Positions 22,881 to 33,665 of a DNA stretch of 64,000 nucleotides are shown here, in pieces. Position 1 is the stretch's first letter, and each line of letters opens with the position of its first letter. Both the position numbers and the translations under genes were made by a program. The DNA comes from Ceratopteris richardii (Eukaryota; Streptophyta; Polypodiopsida; Polypodiales; Pteridaceae): NCBI GenBank assembly GCA_020310875.1, contig CM035417.1, forward strand, positions 92,218,712-92,282,711, read 5' to 3'. The notes below the pieces were generated by a model. That model was given only the letters and a program-made list of their open reading frames with translations. It searched no databases and had not been told where the DNA came from.

Positions 22881-23102
22881 TGTTAGTAGCAAAAATGAAC
22901 AAGGAAGCAACAATGAAGTAAGAGGGTAGAAGGTGAATGAGAAGGAAAAGGCTTAGAGACAGGTCTAGGTAGGCAAGAGAGTAAACAATGATGTGGGAGA
23001 GAATAGGCCTATCAAACTTTCAAACTTAATTTTCATCATATATTGATTTTTATATTTACCTATCATTGTAAACACCCATTTTTGGTAATTTCAACTCCTT
23101 TT

Positions 23103-24203
23103 TGTTGGTGCATATCAAGCCTTCACACATTGGCTTGGAATCATGGAAGAATAGCTTGGACAAAGCTTTATCAAGGCTTCACTTGAAGCAAGGTTCATAT
23201 GAACATATGCTTAGATGTTCTTACTTTTTACCCCTTTGTAAAAGTCTATATGACTTGGCATTTATATGTAATCACTTTAGTCACTTACCTACTTCATTAG
23301 TCGTGGAAAAGAGAATGATTTGGTGGAGAGAATATCTCCCTACTTTTAGTAGAGATATTCTAGGGAGCCTACATTTGAATTTCAAATTCAAATTATAGAA
23401 AAACTTCTATAAAAACCATGGAGAAAAGTCGCGGCTCTAGTTCTTCTATTGTAGCTCAACTCCCGAGGCTTATTACTCTTGTAACTGTGTGTGTTAGTGC
23501 TACTCCATAGCCTACACCACCACACCTCAATTAGCTATGCTTTTCATGCTAATGAGCTTGTATAATCATATCAATCAATAGATATATACACATTCATCAT
23601 CTCTGGTTCTCTGTGTTTTCTACTTCAAGTCTGTCAACTTCAACAGGGCATATCTCAGTGGTTTCTCAACCAAATCAAGTGATTCAAAGTTCATTGGAAC
23701 CAGCTCAAGGTCTTCTACAAGCATACAAAATTTCAGAAGATTTCATTCAGCCATTTGGGAGAAATCGCGCTCGAAGCAGCCACTAGTCTATTTCTGCAAC
23801 TCTCCTAAAAAGTCGGGGGTAATCAGAATTTTGCTAAACTTATTTCTCAGTGTATGGTTTATCAATTTGAGTGATTCCACTTGCAAATGGTAGCTTGGTA
23901 AGCTAATTGAATAACTCTAGGAGGAATTGTTCCAATTGTAAGTTTGTTGGTCACACTGAGCAAAATTCTGAACAAGTATCAAGACAAAAATAGAAAGTTT
24001 TTCAAGACTAGTGAAGTGCAAACTCATCTGTTTTGTTCCAATCATTAGTCAAATCATTTCCAAAGTACATATAGTATATTTTGGTATCATTTGGAAGATC
24101 AAGGTGTGTACTAAGCATATCTGGAATCAAAGGAGGGCTGGTGTGAAGCAGGTTTAGCAGCATCAACTCATTTCTTGAGTGCATCCAACCATCACTCCCA
24201 ACA
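23103..24203 (+). repeat. Copia B 5' LTR (1101 bp)
   Basis: It starts TGTTGGTGCATATC and ends CACTCCCAACA, with perfect TG...CA ends. A TATA box (TATAAAAA) lies at 23408-23415, so transcription would start near 23440. Confidence 0.9.
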
Positions 24204-24204
24204 G

Positions 24205-24216
24205 TGGTATCAGAGC
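24205..24216 (+). other. Copia B primer binding site (tRNA-iMet)
   Basis: TGGTATCAGAGC, a perfect match to the standard plant copia site, begins two bases after the LTR end. Confidence 0.93.
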
Positions 24217-24229
24217 AAACAAGGTAATC

Positions 24230-27200
24230 ATGGGTGATGGATTTCCTTCATTCATTGAAAAATTGGACAGGAACAACTACCAAGCTTGGTCTCTGAGGAT
24301 GAAGACCTATCTACAAGGAAGGAGCTTATTTGGATACATATCAGGAGATGAGGAATTGCCCTCATTCAAGACTAGAGGACTACCCACCAAGGATGAACAT
24401 GAGAGACTCAACCAATGGTGTGCAAAGGATGCTTTGGCAAGGTCTTACCTTCTTAACTCTATATCTGATTTCCTTTTACCTCATGTAAGGAATTGTAAGA
24501 CTTCCCAAGAGACTTGGGAAACCTTGTCAAACTACTTTTCTTCCAACACAAGGGCTAGGAAGAATCAACTGTGGATTGAATTCACAACTCTTAGGAAGCA
24601 GCCCAAGCAATCAGTCTCAGAGTATGTGACAAAGATTAAAGATGTGGCAGACCAATTAGCAAGCATTGGAGAGGAGATTGAAGAGGAGCAAATAGTCAGG
24701 CAAGTAACAAATGGACTCAAGGCAGATGATAAGTGGGAAAGTTTCACCACTGCAATGGACCTCTATATGGACATGCACACCCCAGATCTCACAACACTTA
24801 TGGGCCAACTTTTCACACATGAAGCAAAGTTTACAAAGGTAGGAGATCAATCAAAAGGTAACAACCCCTCTGCTCTCTATACTGATAAGAAAGTTAAGGA
24901 TAAAAGTAAAGGGAAGAAACAGGATGAAGAAGGATCTACCTCCCAAGCTAATTATGCAGGGAGAGGTAGATCTTCTAGAGGAAGAGGCAGAGGAGGTAAG
25001 TCAGGTAGGGGGAGACCCTACAACTCATCACCTTGCAACATTTGTGGATTGTCCAATCATACCACAGATGAATGCTACAAGAACTACAAGAATCAGAGAG
25101 GAAGAGGCTACTCAAGAGGTGGATACTCTCAAGGTAGAGGCAGATTCAACCAACATCAAAGCTACAATGGATACAACAATCAATACAACAACAATTACAA
25201 CCACAACCACAATGGTAATTACCAAGGTGGATTCAGAAATAGAAGAGACTACAACAACTACACAGAGGAGCAAGATGACTCCCTATTGATCATGAATATG
25301 ACCTCCAAGACAGGTACAAATGATGATCATTTATTTTACATTGACTCAGGATGTTCTAACCATGTAGCTGGCAATGTGGCACTACTTTCTGATTTGGAAG
25401 AACCCAAGGGCAAACATCAGGTACAAACAGGTGATGACACTAAACATTCTGTTGTAAAGATTGGAAATGTGAAGACATGTGATGGTAACCAGAACCTATT
25501 GAGTAGGGTACTCTATATACCAACCATCACCAAGAATCTAATGAGTGTTGGTCAGATTGTGGAGAAAGGTTTGCAGGTCAGATTCACACAACATGGAGCA
25601 TATGTGGAGGACCCAAGACATGGATTCAGAAGGATAGCCAAGGGAGATAAATCAGGTAGATTATTTACTTTTGAGCTAGAAGACACCAAGAATATTGCCT
25701 TGTATAATTACAAGGATCAAACACTTTCAGAGTTAGAGATATGGCACAAGAGATTAGGTCACATAGGTGAAAGAACTCTAAAGCAAATGTGCAGGGATCA
25801 ATGTGTGCTTGGGATACCTAATGTGTCCAAGCAACACATGATTTACAAGTGTGGATCATGTCAGTTTGGTAAGTCTCACAGGTTGCCATATTCAAGGAAA
25901 GGTTTCATGCATGAAGACTACCTAGACTTGGTACACACAGATGTTTGGGGACCTAGCAAGGACCCTTCCATTTCAGGTTCAAGGTATTATGTGTCCTTCA
26001 TTGATGATTATAGCAGATGGACCATCTTATACTTTATGAAGCATAAAGATGAAGTGTTTAATTGTTTCAAGAGGTATCTTGCACTTGTTGAAAATCAAAC
26101 AGGAAGAAGCTTGAAGAGGCTAAGGTCAGATGGTGGAGGAGAGTACTTCTCCAATGAGTTTAAAGATTTCTTGCAGGAAAGAGGCATCAAAAGGGAGATT
26201 ACTACAAGGTACTCACCTGAACAAAATGGGGTAGCTGAAAGAAGGAATAGACTCATTGTAGAAACAGCTAGGTCTATGCTTAATGAAAAGAAGTTGCCAA
26301 ATTATCTTTGGGCAGAGAGTGTATCCACAGCCACCTATCTCATTAACAGGTTGCCATCCAAATCACTTGATGGCATGACACCATATGAAGCTTGGCATGG
26401 TAAGAGACCTTCTCTGGATCATTGTAAAATCTTTGGTTGTGTAGCATATGTGCATATTCCCTCACAGGTAAGGGGAAAGCTAGACCCTAAAGCTGAAAAA
26501 TGTATCTTCATTGGTTATGATTTGAACCAAAAAGGATACAGATTCTACAACCCAACAAACAAAGGTTTCAAGGTAAGCAGAGATGTCATCTTTGATGAGA
26601 ATGACTCATGGTATGAGAATGAATGCAGGAAGATTAGTCTACCCTATGACATGGAAGAAGATTTCCCAAAGCTCACCAAGGAGGAACCAATCCAGAAAGA
26701 TGAATCAAGATCAGATGATGATGATACAATTAATCTTGAAGAGTTCAAGGCTTGGAAATCCAAAGGGAAGATGAAGATGAAGCAACTAGAAGATAAACCA
26801 GAATCCTCAACTCAAGCAATGAGGAGATCTCAGAGAGAAAAGAAGAAGCCTATCACATTTGGGTATGACACATCACTTGTAACTAAACATTCTATATATC
26901 TTGCAAAGGACTTGTTGAATGAAGAACCAGGTACCTATGAAGAAGCAATTACCAAACCAGAATGGAAAGAAGCCATGGATGAAGAGATGGAAGCTCTCAA
27001 GGAAAGTGATACTTGGGACTTGGTACCCAAGAAAGACTCTATGAAGGTGATAGGATCCCGATGGATCTACAAGCTAAAGAGGAATTCAGATGGAACAATA
27101 AACAGGTACAAAGCTAGGTTGGTAGCCAAGGGTTTTGCACAAACCCAAGGCATTGATTATGAGGAGACATTTTCTCCTGTGGCCAAGATGCCAACTATCA

Positions 27201-28117
27201 GAATATTGGTGAGTGTAGCTGCATCCAAGAATTGGAATATGTACCAATTAGATGTCAAGAATGCTTTCTTGAATGGATGGATATCTGAAGAAGTCTACAT
27301 GTCACAACCACCTGGCTATGAAAACCCCAAAAAGGTAAATTATGTTTGTAAATTGAAGAAGGCTCTATATGGTTTGAAGCAGGCACCTAGAGCATGGAAT
27401 TACAGGTTGACAACCTACCTCCAAGATCAAGGATTTGTGATGAGTAAAGCAGACACTTCTCTATTCATAAAGAGAAGTAGTACAGAGGTAATATACTTGT
27501 GTGTTTATGTTGATGACATCATCATTACAGGCAATGATGTCAATGGGATTAGACACATCAAAGGACAGATGATGAAAGAATTCAAGATCAATAATCTTGG
27601 ATTATTGAAGTACTTCTTAGGTCTTGAGTTAGTCTACACCAACTCAGGTATATATATCACTCAAAAGAAGTATGTACAGGATATGGTCAAGAAGTTTGGC
27701 TTGCAGGATGCTAAAGTATCTACTACTCCAATGGAAGTCAACCATAAGCTAAGTGCTCATGAAGGAGAAGAAGTCCAAGACATCACAAGATACCAAAGTA
27801 TGGTAGGTAGTTTGAACTATGCTACCTTGACAAGAATTGACATAGCATATGGAGTTAATGTGCTTAGTCAATTCATGCACAAACCAAGGGTACCTCACCT
27901 AGAGGCAGCAAAGAAGATCTTGAAGTATTTGAAGGGAACTCAGAACCATGGTTTGTACTTTCCTTATACATCAGATATTGACATTAAAGTATATTCAGAT
28001 GCAGATTGGGCAGGATGCAAGGATGATAGGAGGAGCACATCAGGATACATTTGTTTTGCAGGACAAAGTACATATAGTATATTTTTGTATCATTTGGAAG
28101 ATCAAGGTGTGTACTAA
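24230..28117 (+). CDS. Copia B Gag-Pol polyprotein (RNase H truncated)
   Basis: A single open frame of about 1295 codons. I chose ATG 24230 (MGDGFPSFIEKLDRNNYQAW), 14 bases after the primer binding site; an in-frame upstream ATG at 24179 lies inside the LTR. Domains by approximate residue: UBN2-type Gag 1-230; Arg/Gly-rich basic stretch 250-265 and zinc knuckle CNICGLSNHTTDEC near 268; Asn/Tyr/Gly-rich run 285-345; protease FYIDSGCSNHV near 370; pre-integrase LEIWHKRLGH near 503 with CGSCQFGK; integrase core HTDVWGP near 570, SDGGGEYF, ENGVAERRNR near 665; RT with [14 protein letters not shown] and VYVDDIIITG near 1090; RNase H start YSDADWAG near 1257. It stops soon after STSGYICFAG, where the deletion joins LTR sequence, so RNase H lacks its later catalytic residues. 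Confidence 0.93.
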   Translation: MGDGFPSFIEKLDRNNYQAWSLRMKTYLQGRSLFGYISGDEELPSFKTRGLPTKDEHERLNQWCAKDALARSYLLNSISDFLLPHVRNCKTSQETWETLSNYFSSNTRARKNQLWIEFTTLRKQPKQSVSEYVTKIKDVADQLASIGEEIEEEQIVRQVTNGLKADDKWESFTTAMDLYMDMHTPDLTTLMGQLFTHEAKFTKVGDQSKGNNPSALYTDKKVKDKSKGKKQDEEGSTSQANYAGRGRSSRGRGRGGKSGRGRPYNSSPCNICGLSNHTTDECYKNYKNQRGRGYSRGGYSQGRGRFNQHQSYNGYNNQYNNNYNHNHNGNYQGGFRNRRDYNNYTEEQDDSLLIMNMTSKTGTNDDHLFYIDSGCSNHVAGNVALLSDLEEPKGKHQVQTGDDTKHSVVKIGNVKTCDGNQNLLSRVLYIPTITKNLMSVGQIVEKGLQVRFTQHGAYVEDPRHGFRRIAKGDKSGRLFTFELEDTKNIALYNYKDQTLSELEIWHKRLGHIGERTLKQMCRDQCVLGIPNVSKQHMIYKCGSCQFGKSHRLPYSRKGFMHEDYLDLVHTDVWGPSKDPSISGSRYYVSFIDDYSRWTILYFMKHKDEVFNCFKRYLALVENQTGRSLKRLRSDGGGEYFSNEFKDFLQERGIKREITTRYSPEQNGVAERRNRLIVETARSMLNEKKLPNYLWAESVSTATYLINRLPSKSLDGMTPYEAWHGKRPSLDHCKIFGCVAYVHIPSQVRGKLDPKAEKCIFIGYDLNQKGYRFYNPTNKGFKVSRDVIFDENDSWYENECRKISLPYDMEEDFPKLTKEEPIQKDESRSDDDDTINLEEFKAWKSKGKMKMKQLEDKPESSTQAMRRSQREKKKPITFGYDTSLVTKHSIYLAKDLLNEEPGTYEEAITKPEWKEAMDEEMEALKESDTWDLVPKKDSMKVIGSRWIYKLKRNSDGTINRYKARLVAKGFAQTQGIDYEETFSPVAKMPTIRILVSVAASKNWNMYQLDVKNAFLNGWISEEVYMSQPPGYENPKKVNYVCKLKKALYGLKQAPRAWNYRLTTYLQDQGFVMSKADTSLFIKRSSTEVIYLCVYVDDIIITGNDVNGIRHIKGQMMKEFKINNLGLLKYFLGLELVYTNSGIYITQKKYVQDMVKKFGLQDAKVSTTPMEVNHKLSAHEGEEVQDITRYQSMVGSLNYATLTRIDIAYGVNVLSQFMHKPRVPHLEAAKKILKYLKGTQNHGLYFPYTSDIDIKVYSDADWAGCKDDRRSTSGYICFAGQSTYSIFLYHLEDQGVY

Positions 28118-28206
28118 GCATATCTGGAATCAAAGGAGGGCTGGTGTGAAGCAGGTTTAGCAGCATCAACTCATTTCTTGAGTGCATCCAACCATCACTC
28201 CCAACA
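28064..28206 (+). repeat. Copia B 3' LTR remnant
   Basis: It matches 24061-24203 with one mismatch (position about 28085). Its first bases (CAAAGTACATA) may be shared with the former RNase H sequence, suggesting a microhomology-mediated deletion. Confidence 0.88.
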
Positions 28207-28715
28207 CTTTTTCTACAAGTTGAGGAGTCCTTGAGGTTGAGGATAGTAGAAGAGCTTACATTTGAATTTTCATATGTTTTGGAGTTTATTTGGGCCCTCC
28301 AATCAGTCTATGAACCTCATTTTAAACTAGGCCTAACACTAGGTTTGAACTAGGTCAAAGCTAGTGAAAAACTATAAAAGGAGCTAGAAAGCTCACTTTT
28401 GAGGTTAGATTTGTGATGAAACTTTGTATGAGGTGCTCTTAAATTAAAGATTCCATTGTTCCACTCTTTTTTCTACCTTGTGTGTGTGTTTTTTTTGTGT
28501 ATTCCCTACTGCTTCTTACTCGCATTTGTGCATTCCTATCACTTACGGTCATCATACCATCCACACATCTCCATGGATTGACATTTATGAGGTTGATCTT
28601 CACATCACATTACTTCCACTATGCTAGAGTGACCATTAAAATATGTTCTTCAATGATTTTGAGAGATATGAACATGTAATTTCTTCATTACAAGAACTCA
28701 AAAGAAACAATGAAC

Positions 28716-29229
28716 AATTCCGTGCTAACTGTATGCTGCTAAGATTATCACAATAGATAGTGATAGGCTTTTGCACTTCCACACCTAAATCTGCAAGTAA
28801 CATCTCTAGCCATGATGCCTCACATGCTGCCATTGCAGCACCTCTATACTCAGCCTCTATACTCGATAAAGCAACAGTGGGTTGCTTCTTACTGCTCCAT
28901 GTAATAGCTGCACCTCCAAGTGAGAAAAGAAAGCCACTAGTAGATCTTCTATCTGGAGTACTACCAGCCCAATCTGCATCGGTGTATCCATGAACCTGCA
29001 AATCTACACCAGCTTCATAAAACAATGCATAATCCAAAGTAGCACTCACATAATGTAGAGTGCGCCTCAGAGCATCCAAATGTGGCTTCCTGGGAACCTG
29101 CATAAATTGACTTTCAAGTCCAACAGTATAAATTAGATCAGGCCTTGTAATTGTGAGATATATAAGACTTCCCACAATTTTCCTGTACATAGTAGCATTT
29201 TCCAATGCTTCACCTGATGTAGTATCCAA
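28716..29229 (-). pseudogene. Copia C RNase H, truncated
   Basis: The pattern is MYRKIVGSLIYLTITRPDL, YTDADWAGSTPDRRSTSGF, SSKKQPTVALSSIEAEYRG and YCDNLSSIQLARN, with the catalytic residues of a copia RNase H present. After ARN the usual PVFHARTKHIE continuation is replaced by unrelated sequence, marking the breakpoint. It overlaps the RT frame by a frameshift near 29220. Confidence 0.8.
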
Positions 29230-29989
29230 TTAATAGCATAGAAATTGGCTTACAATCAGCCATACCATACTTTTGCAACATATTCAAGGAATATTGCCTT
29301 TGCGACATCCATATACCTGTTTCTGTATGTATAAACTCAATGCCCAAGAAATAGCGCAGCACACCAAGATCTTTCATGTCGAATTCCTGCATAAGAAGTT
29401 TCTTTACCTCTTTGATGCTTTCTTCATTATCAGCACCTACAATCAGGTCATCAACATAAATAGCCACAATAGTGATGCCATCATCAGCCTTCCTTGCATA
29501 TAGTGAGTGATCTGTATCACACATAGAGAACCCAATGCTGGTTAAGTAATCAGCAATCCTTGCATGCCATACAGGAGGAGCTTGCTTCAGCCCATACAAA
29601 GCCTTTTGCAACCTGCAAAAATATTCTGGATGCTTTGAATCTTCATATCCTTGTGGCTGGTCCATATATACTTCTTCCTGTAACTCACCATGTAGGAAAG
29701 CATTCTTCACATCCATCTGATGCAAAGTCCATCCTTTTGCTGTAGCTAATGCAACAAGTGTCCTAACAGTAGACATTTTAGCTACAGGGATGAATGTTTC
29801 CTCATAATCAATGCCATATGTCTGTGCATATCCTTTAGCTACCAATCGTTCTTTATACCTGCTTATGCTACCATCAGCATTATGCTTTACCTTGTAAACC
29901 CATTTGCAACCTATGGATTTCTTTCCCTGTGGCAATGGAACCAGCTTCCATGTATCATTTCCATAAAGTGCAGCCATCTCCTCATCCAT
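29210..29989 (-). pseudogene. Copia C reverse transcriptase
   Basis: The frame is open from MDEEMAALYGNDTWKLVP to about 29210. It contains [55 protein letters not shown] and IYVDDLIVGADN with the YVDD pair kept, then DLGVLRYFLGIEF. In front, at about 29996, a TGA interrupts the join to the integrase frame where Trp (TGG) would fit. The RT domain itself looks intact. Confidence 0.85.
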
Positions 29990-29998
29990 AGCTTTTTC

Positions 29999-31486
29999 TC
30001 AATCTGCATTACCAATTGCATCTTCAAAACAAGAAGGTTCAACATCTTGTATTACCTTTGTCATGTAGGCACAATGGCGAGCCATGTAACTATCATATGT
30101 CAATAGTTGCACTGAATTACACATCCTCCTAGATCTTCTTGGTCCTAGGTCACTTCTTCTTGTATCATCTGCATGTGCCCTTCTTACTCCTGGAGTCTTT
30201 ACAGAGGGCAATCCAAGTTCCTCATCAAGACTCTTTTCTGAACCGCTTGAATCTCCATCAACGTCTTCAAAACCTGCACCTGTTTTACTACCAGCAGAAA
30301 GCTTTTCTTTACCTTTCTTGGATGTATTTGATGAATTTGCTGGACGGAAATTTCCATGCAATCTTACACTCCATGGATTTGAGTTGGAACTATTGCTTGG
30401 TGATGCATCCGGTCCAGTCAAAACTTGAGATTCTGCACTAGATTTTTCAGCATTTTCTTTGTCATTTGATTCAAGATTCAGTCCTTCTTTGGCATCTGCA
30501 TAGAAGCTTGACATTTCATCAAATACCACATCTCTGCTCACCTTCACCTGTCGTGTGAGTGGGTTATAACATTTGTACCCCTTTTGCTCAAGGGAATATC
30601 CAATGAAGACACATTTTTCTGCTTTGGGATCAAGCTTCATCCTCAACTCATCTGGAGCATGTACATATGCAATACAGCCAAAAACTTTTAGATGTGATAA
30701 GTTTGGATTTTTACCTATAAACTTCTCTTCAGGTGTAACTTGATGTACAGCAACAGTCGGAGTTTTGTTCATGATGTATACAGCAGTATGCACAACTTCT
30801 GCCCAATAACAATGAGGCATATTCTTCTCAGCCATCAAGGCTCTTGCTATTTCTGCAATATGTCTATTTTTGCGTTCAGCAACACCATTCTGTTGTGGTG
30901 TGTACCTGCATGAAAACTGACGTCGAATTCCATGATTTTTTAAAAAACTGCTGAACTCATTTGACATGTATTCACCTCCTCCATCAGATCTTAATGTTTG
31001 AATGTACTTCCCTGTCTGCTTTTCCACCATAAATTTAAAATTTTGGAAGTGAGTAAACACCTCGCTCTTCTCTTTCATGAAATATACCCATACTTTGCGT
31101 GTATGGTCATCAATGAAAGTAACATAAAACCTGCAACCGCCCATAGATGTGGTCTTTGCTCGACCCCAAACATCTGTATGTACTACTTCTAGTACATTCT
31201 CACTAACATGCTTGTCATGTGGAAATGATGCTCTTGATTGTTTACCAAATTGACATGCTGCACATACCTTTTGCATTTCTGAACCTTTGAAATTTGGTAG
31301 TCCATGGACAATCTCCTTTGACTGCATCAGTTTCAGCCTTTGCAAGTTTGCATGTCCAATTCGTTTGTGCCATATCTCTATATCTCCAATAACTCCTGCA
31401 CCTTTTGCAAACATAGCTGCATTCATTTCAAGCATCTTCACATTTAAGGTGAACATCCTACCCACTTTGTTTCCTTTGGCAACCAA
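29999..31486 (-). pseudogene. Copia C integrase
   Basis: A 495-codon open frame contains the zinc-binding pre-integrase segment (IWHKRIGHANLQRL, CAACQFGKQSRASF). The core has EVVHTDVWGRAK (Asp), LRSDGGGEYMS (Asp) and PQQNGVAERKNRH (Glu), the DDE triad intact, followed by FGCIAYVHAP and IGYSLEQKGYKCYNP. A Ser/Asn-rich linker leads towards RT. A TGA at 31487-31489 separates it from the protease frame. Confidence 0.88.
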
Positions 31487-31858
31487 TCATCCATCCTGCT
31501 TGTACTCTTCTACATATAATCCATCAGCATTGAACCTGACTTGTAATCCCTGGTCAACCATTTGTCCAACAGAAACCAGATTCTTTGTTATATTTGGAAC
31601 ATGCAGCACATCAGCGAGATGTTTTACCTTTCCGTCCTCCATAGATAATGCTATGTTTCGTGTATGCTCAATAGGATGCGATGTGTCATCACCTGTTTCA
31701 ACATATCCAGGAACTGGCATTTTCTGCAAACTACTAAACCATTCTGCATGATTGGTCATGTGATTTGAAGCACCTGAATCAACATACCAGACATTATCAT
31801 TCGATTTCGAAACACCAGCAGACATCGTATTCATCATGTGATGTTGAACCATAAACAA
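31487..31858 (-). pseudogene. Copia C protease
   Basis: NVWYVDSGASNHMTN carries the catalytic DSG and is followed by VLHVPNITKNLVSVGQMV, the usual copia segment between protease and integrase. It ends at a TGA after QDG, where relatives have Trp. Confidence 0.85.
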
Positions 31859-32794
31859 CTTCTCAGAATCATCTGCACTTGTGGATGCATAGTTGTTTTG
31901 CTGCCTTCTGTTATTTTGATTCTTTAACCTGCAATCACGTTCAAAGTGTCCAGGTTTACCACAATTCGAGCATACTTTACTATCATTACTTGAATCATTT
32001 CTTTGGAAATTTCTGCGACCTCTTTGGCTCCCCCTGCCTCGAAACTGTCCTCTTCCTCCTGCATGATTCTGTTATTGACCTTGGTCTTGGTTATTGTTTC
32101 CTCTTCCACTTCCAAAACCTCTACCTCTACCTCTTCCTCTGGCAGAGTAGAATACCTGCTCAGAACTGGTCTTTCCTTGGGAGTTTCAATCCTCACCAAG
32201 ATTCTTTTCTTCAATAATCAGCATAGATACCAAATCAGCAAAATTCAGAATATTTTCCCTAGTCTGTATAGAAGTTCTGAACTGCTTATATGCAGCTCCT
32301 AAACCACGAAGGCACACTTACACCTTATCATCATCATCTACATTCACGCAAATAGATGCAAGTGACTGACATATGCTTTTGATTTTTAGAGTGTAGTCAC
32401 TTACCGACATGCTCTTTTTCTCCAGTGTATGTAGCTCGTTCTTGAGTTGCAATTTCCGTGCCTTTGTATTGGTCTCGTACAAAGTGACCAAACTGTTCCA
32501 AGCCTCTTTTGGAGTCTTGGCATCCTGTATGTATCCAATCATGCTACCCTGTATGCTAACAGATAGCCAATACATTACCTTTCGTGCTCCTTGATTCCAT
32601 TCCTCATATGCTCTTAACTGTTCTGCAGTCCAATTCCTTTCTGGTAACTGCGGAGCATTTTCATTCTCTCCTTCGATGTACTTCCAGTAGCCTTTTCCCA
32701 TCAAGAAATTCTTCATTCTGAATCTCCAAGCATGGAAGTTGTTCTTGTCGAGCTTATCGCTCATAAGCTGACTCATTCCATCTATGTTTGCCAT
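31859..32794 (-). pseudogene. Copia C Gag
   Basis: The N-terminal frame 32794-32318 (MANIDGMSQLMSDKLDKNNF) has the UBN2-type pattern (FRMKNFLMGKGYW, NTKARKLQLKNELHTL). Stops (TAA near 32312, TGA near 32195, TAA near 32072) break the following Arg/Gly-rich region. The zinc knuckle CSNCGKPGHFERDC (CX2CX4HX4C) is intact near 31928-31972 in the protease frame. Confidence 0.82.
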
Positions 32795-33232
32795 TTTTGC
32801 AACAATTCACAACACCGCAACACACTACAAGCATCACTTTTGCTTGAACACTATCGCACTATGACATGACACTTCGATCTCAGAAAAACACAGTTTTCGT
32901 GTATCAACAATACACGGAATCGCTTGAAATTCTGAATATGGAATATATGAGTGTCGCCAAACACAACGCAAGTTACAGTTTCTGATATTGACCTGGTTTT
33001 TCTATGGGCCTCACCTTGCACGCTCGAAACGGAGGTCGAGATGGCTCCGAAACTTCGATCTGACAAAAACAAGTGACCCTAAAGGGATAACTCTCGAAAA
33101 TATTTTGAGGTCTTCTACCCTCACGGCGATTTTTGTAGCAAACAGATGCCGTTTGTGAAATCGCATTTTCTCCACGCCTTGTCGCGTAGTCTTCACCGTC
33201 GCCTTCTCCACGAGCTCTCTACAGCCACGTTG
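32795..33232 (-). other. Copia C untranslated leader
   Basis: This lies between the primer binding site and the Gag ATG. No coding region was found. Confidence 0.7.
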
Positions 33233-33244
33233 GCTCTGATACCA
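33233..33244 (-). other. Copia C primer binding site (tRNA-iMet)
   Basis: GCTCTGATACCA on the + strand, the reverse complement of TGGTATCAGAGC, directly adjoins the LTR. Confidence 0.9.
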
Positions 33245-33665
33245 TGTCACGAGAAAGGAGATAAGGAAGAGAGCTCACACACACACTCTCATGCTCAAGG
33301 AGAAGCACACACACAGATTGAGGCAAGGAAGAATGATCTTCTTCTTCTTCTTCTATTACATAAAAGGAATGTACAAGAATGACCTGAAAACAAGAATACA
33401 ACAAGTGCAATATATAAAGACCAGTACATAAGGAAAAACCTAATGTCCGCGAATGAGTGAGCTGGCAAGAAACAAATGTGCCATCACTCTCGGTAGATAA
33501 AGCTAATAAATCTCAATGAAGTATCCCTGACATATACTGGCGTGACCACTATACATGTCAGAGAAACGAAAAACTGGTACGTGTCATCCTGGATCATCAC
33601 ATGTTGAGCTTGATATCTCAACAGATATGTCATAGTATATTTGTGAGTAGTTGAAGGATGCAACA
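33245..33665 (-). repeat. Copia C 5' LTR
   Basis: The inner edge (+ strand TGTCACGAG) directly follows the primer binding site. The outer edge at GATGCAACA (minus TGTTGCATC) is inferred from TG...CA ends because no second copy exists. A TATA-like run lies near 33408-33416. Confidence 0.65.

Larger units (their letters stand above)
23103..28206 (+). mobile_element. Young Ty1/copia element B with open gag-pol and truncated 3' end
   Basis: The 5' LTR is 23103-24203, the primer binding site 24205-24216, the gag-pol frame 24230-28117, and a 143-bp 3' LTR remnant 28064-28206. The target duplication CTTTT lies at 23098-23102 and 28207-28211. The 143 bp present at both ends differ by one base, so the element is young. 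A deletion joins the middle of RNase H to the last part of the 3' LTR and removes the polypurine tract and about 960 bp of LTR. Confidence 0.93.
22881..28700 (+). repeat. G2 3' LTR split by copia B
   Basis: The left part is 22881-23102 (starts TGTTAG). The right part starts at 28212 and runs to about 28700. A TATA-like TATAAAAG lies at 28373-28380 in the right part. The right edge is unresolved because element C follows directly. Confidence 0.55.
16380..28715 (+). mobile_element. Ty3/gypsy element G2, 3' half, interrupted by copia A and B
   Basis: A relative of G1 is represented only from the integrase C-terminus onward. Order: integrase tail (16390-16640), retropepsin-like segment (16755-16990), degenerate coding and 3' region to 18291, polypurine tract (22868-22880) and 3' LTR (from 22881). 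Copia A (18292-22867) sits in the polypurine tract and copia B (23103-28206) sits in the LTR. Joining the flanks after removing one target copy of each insertion gives a continuous polypurine tract and LTR. No 5' half or 5' LTR is visible. Confidence 0.65.
28716..33665 (-). mobile_element. Ty1/copia element C (minus strand), 3'-truncated
   Basis: It reads right to left: 5' LTR 33245-33665, primer binding site 33233-33244, leader, Gag, protease, integrase, RT and RNase H, which breaks off at about 28716. No 3' LTR or polypurine tract was found on the left. Most of the coding region is recognisable, with few frameshifts and several in-frame stops at former Trp or Gln codons. It differs in sequence from family A and from B. 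Confidence 0.82.
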
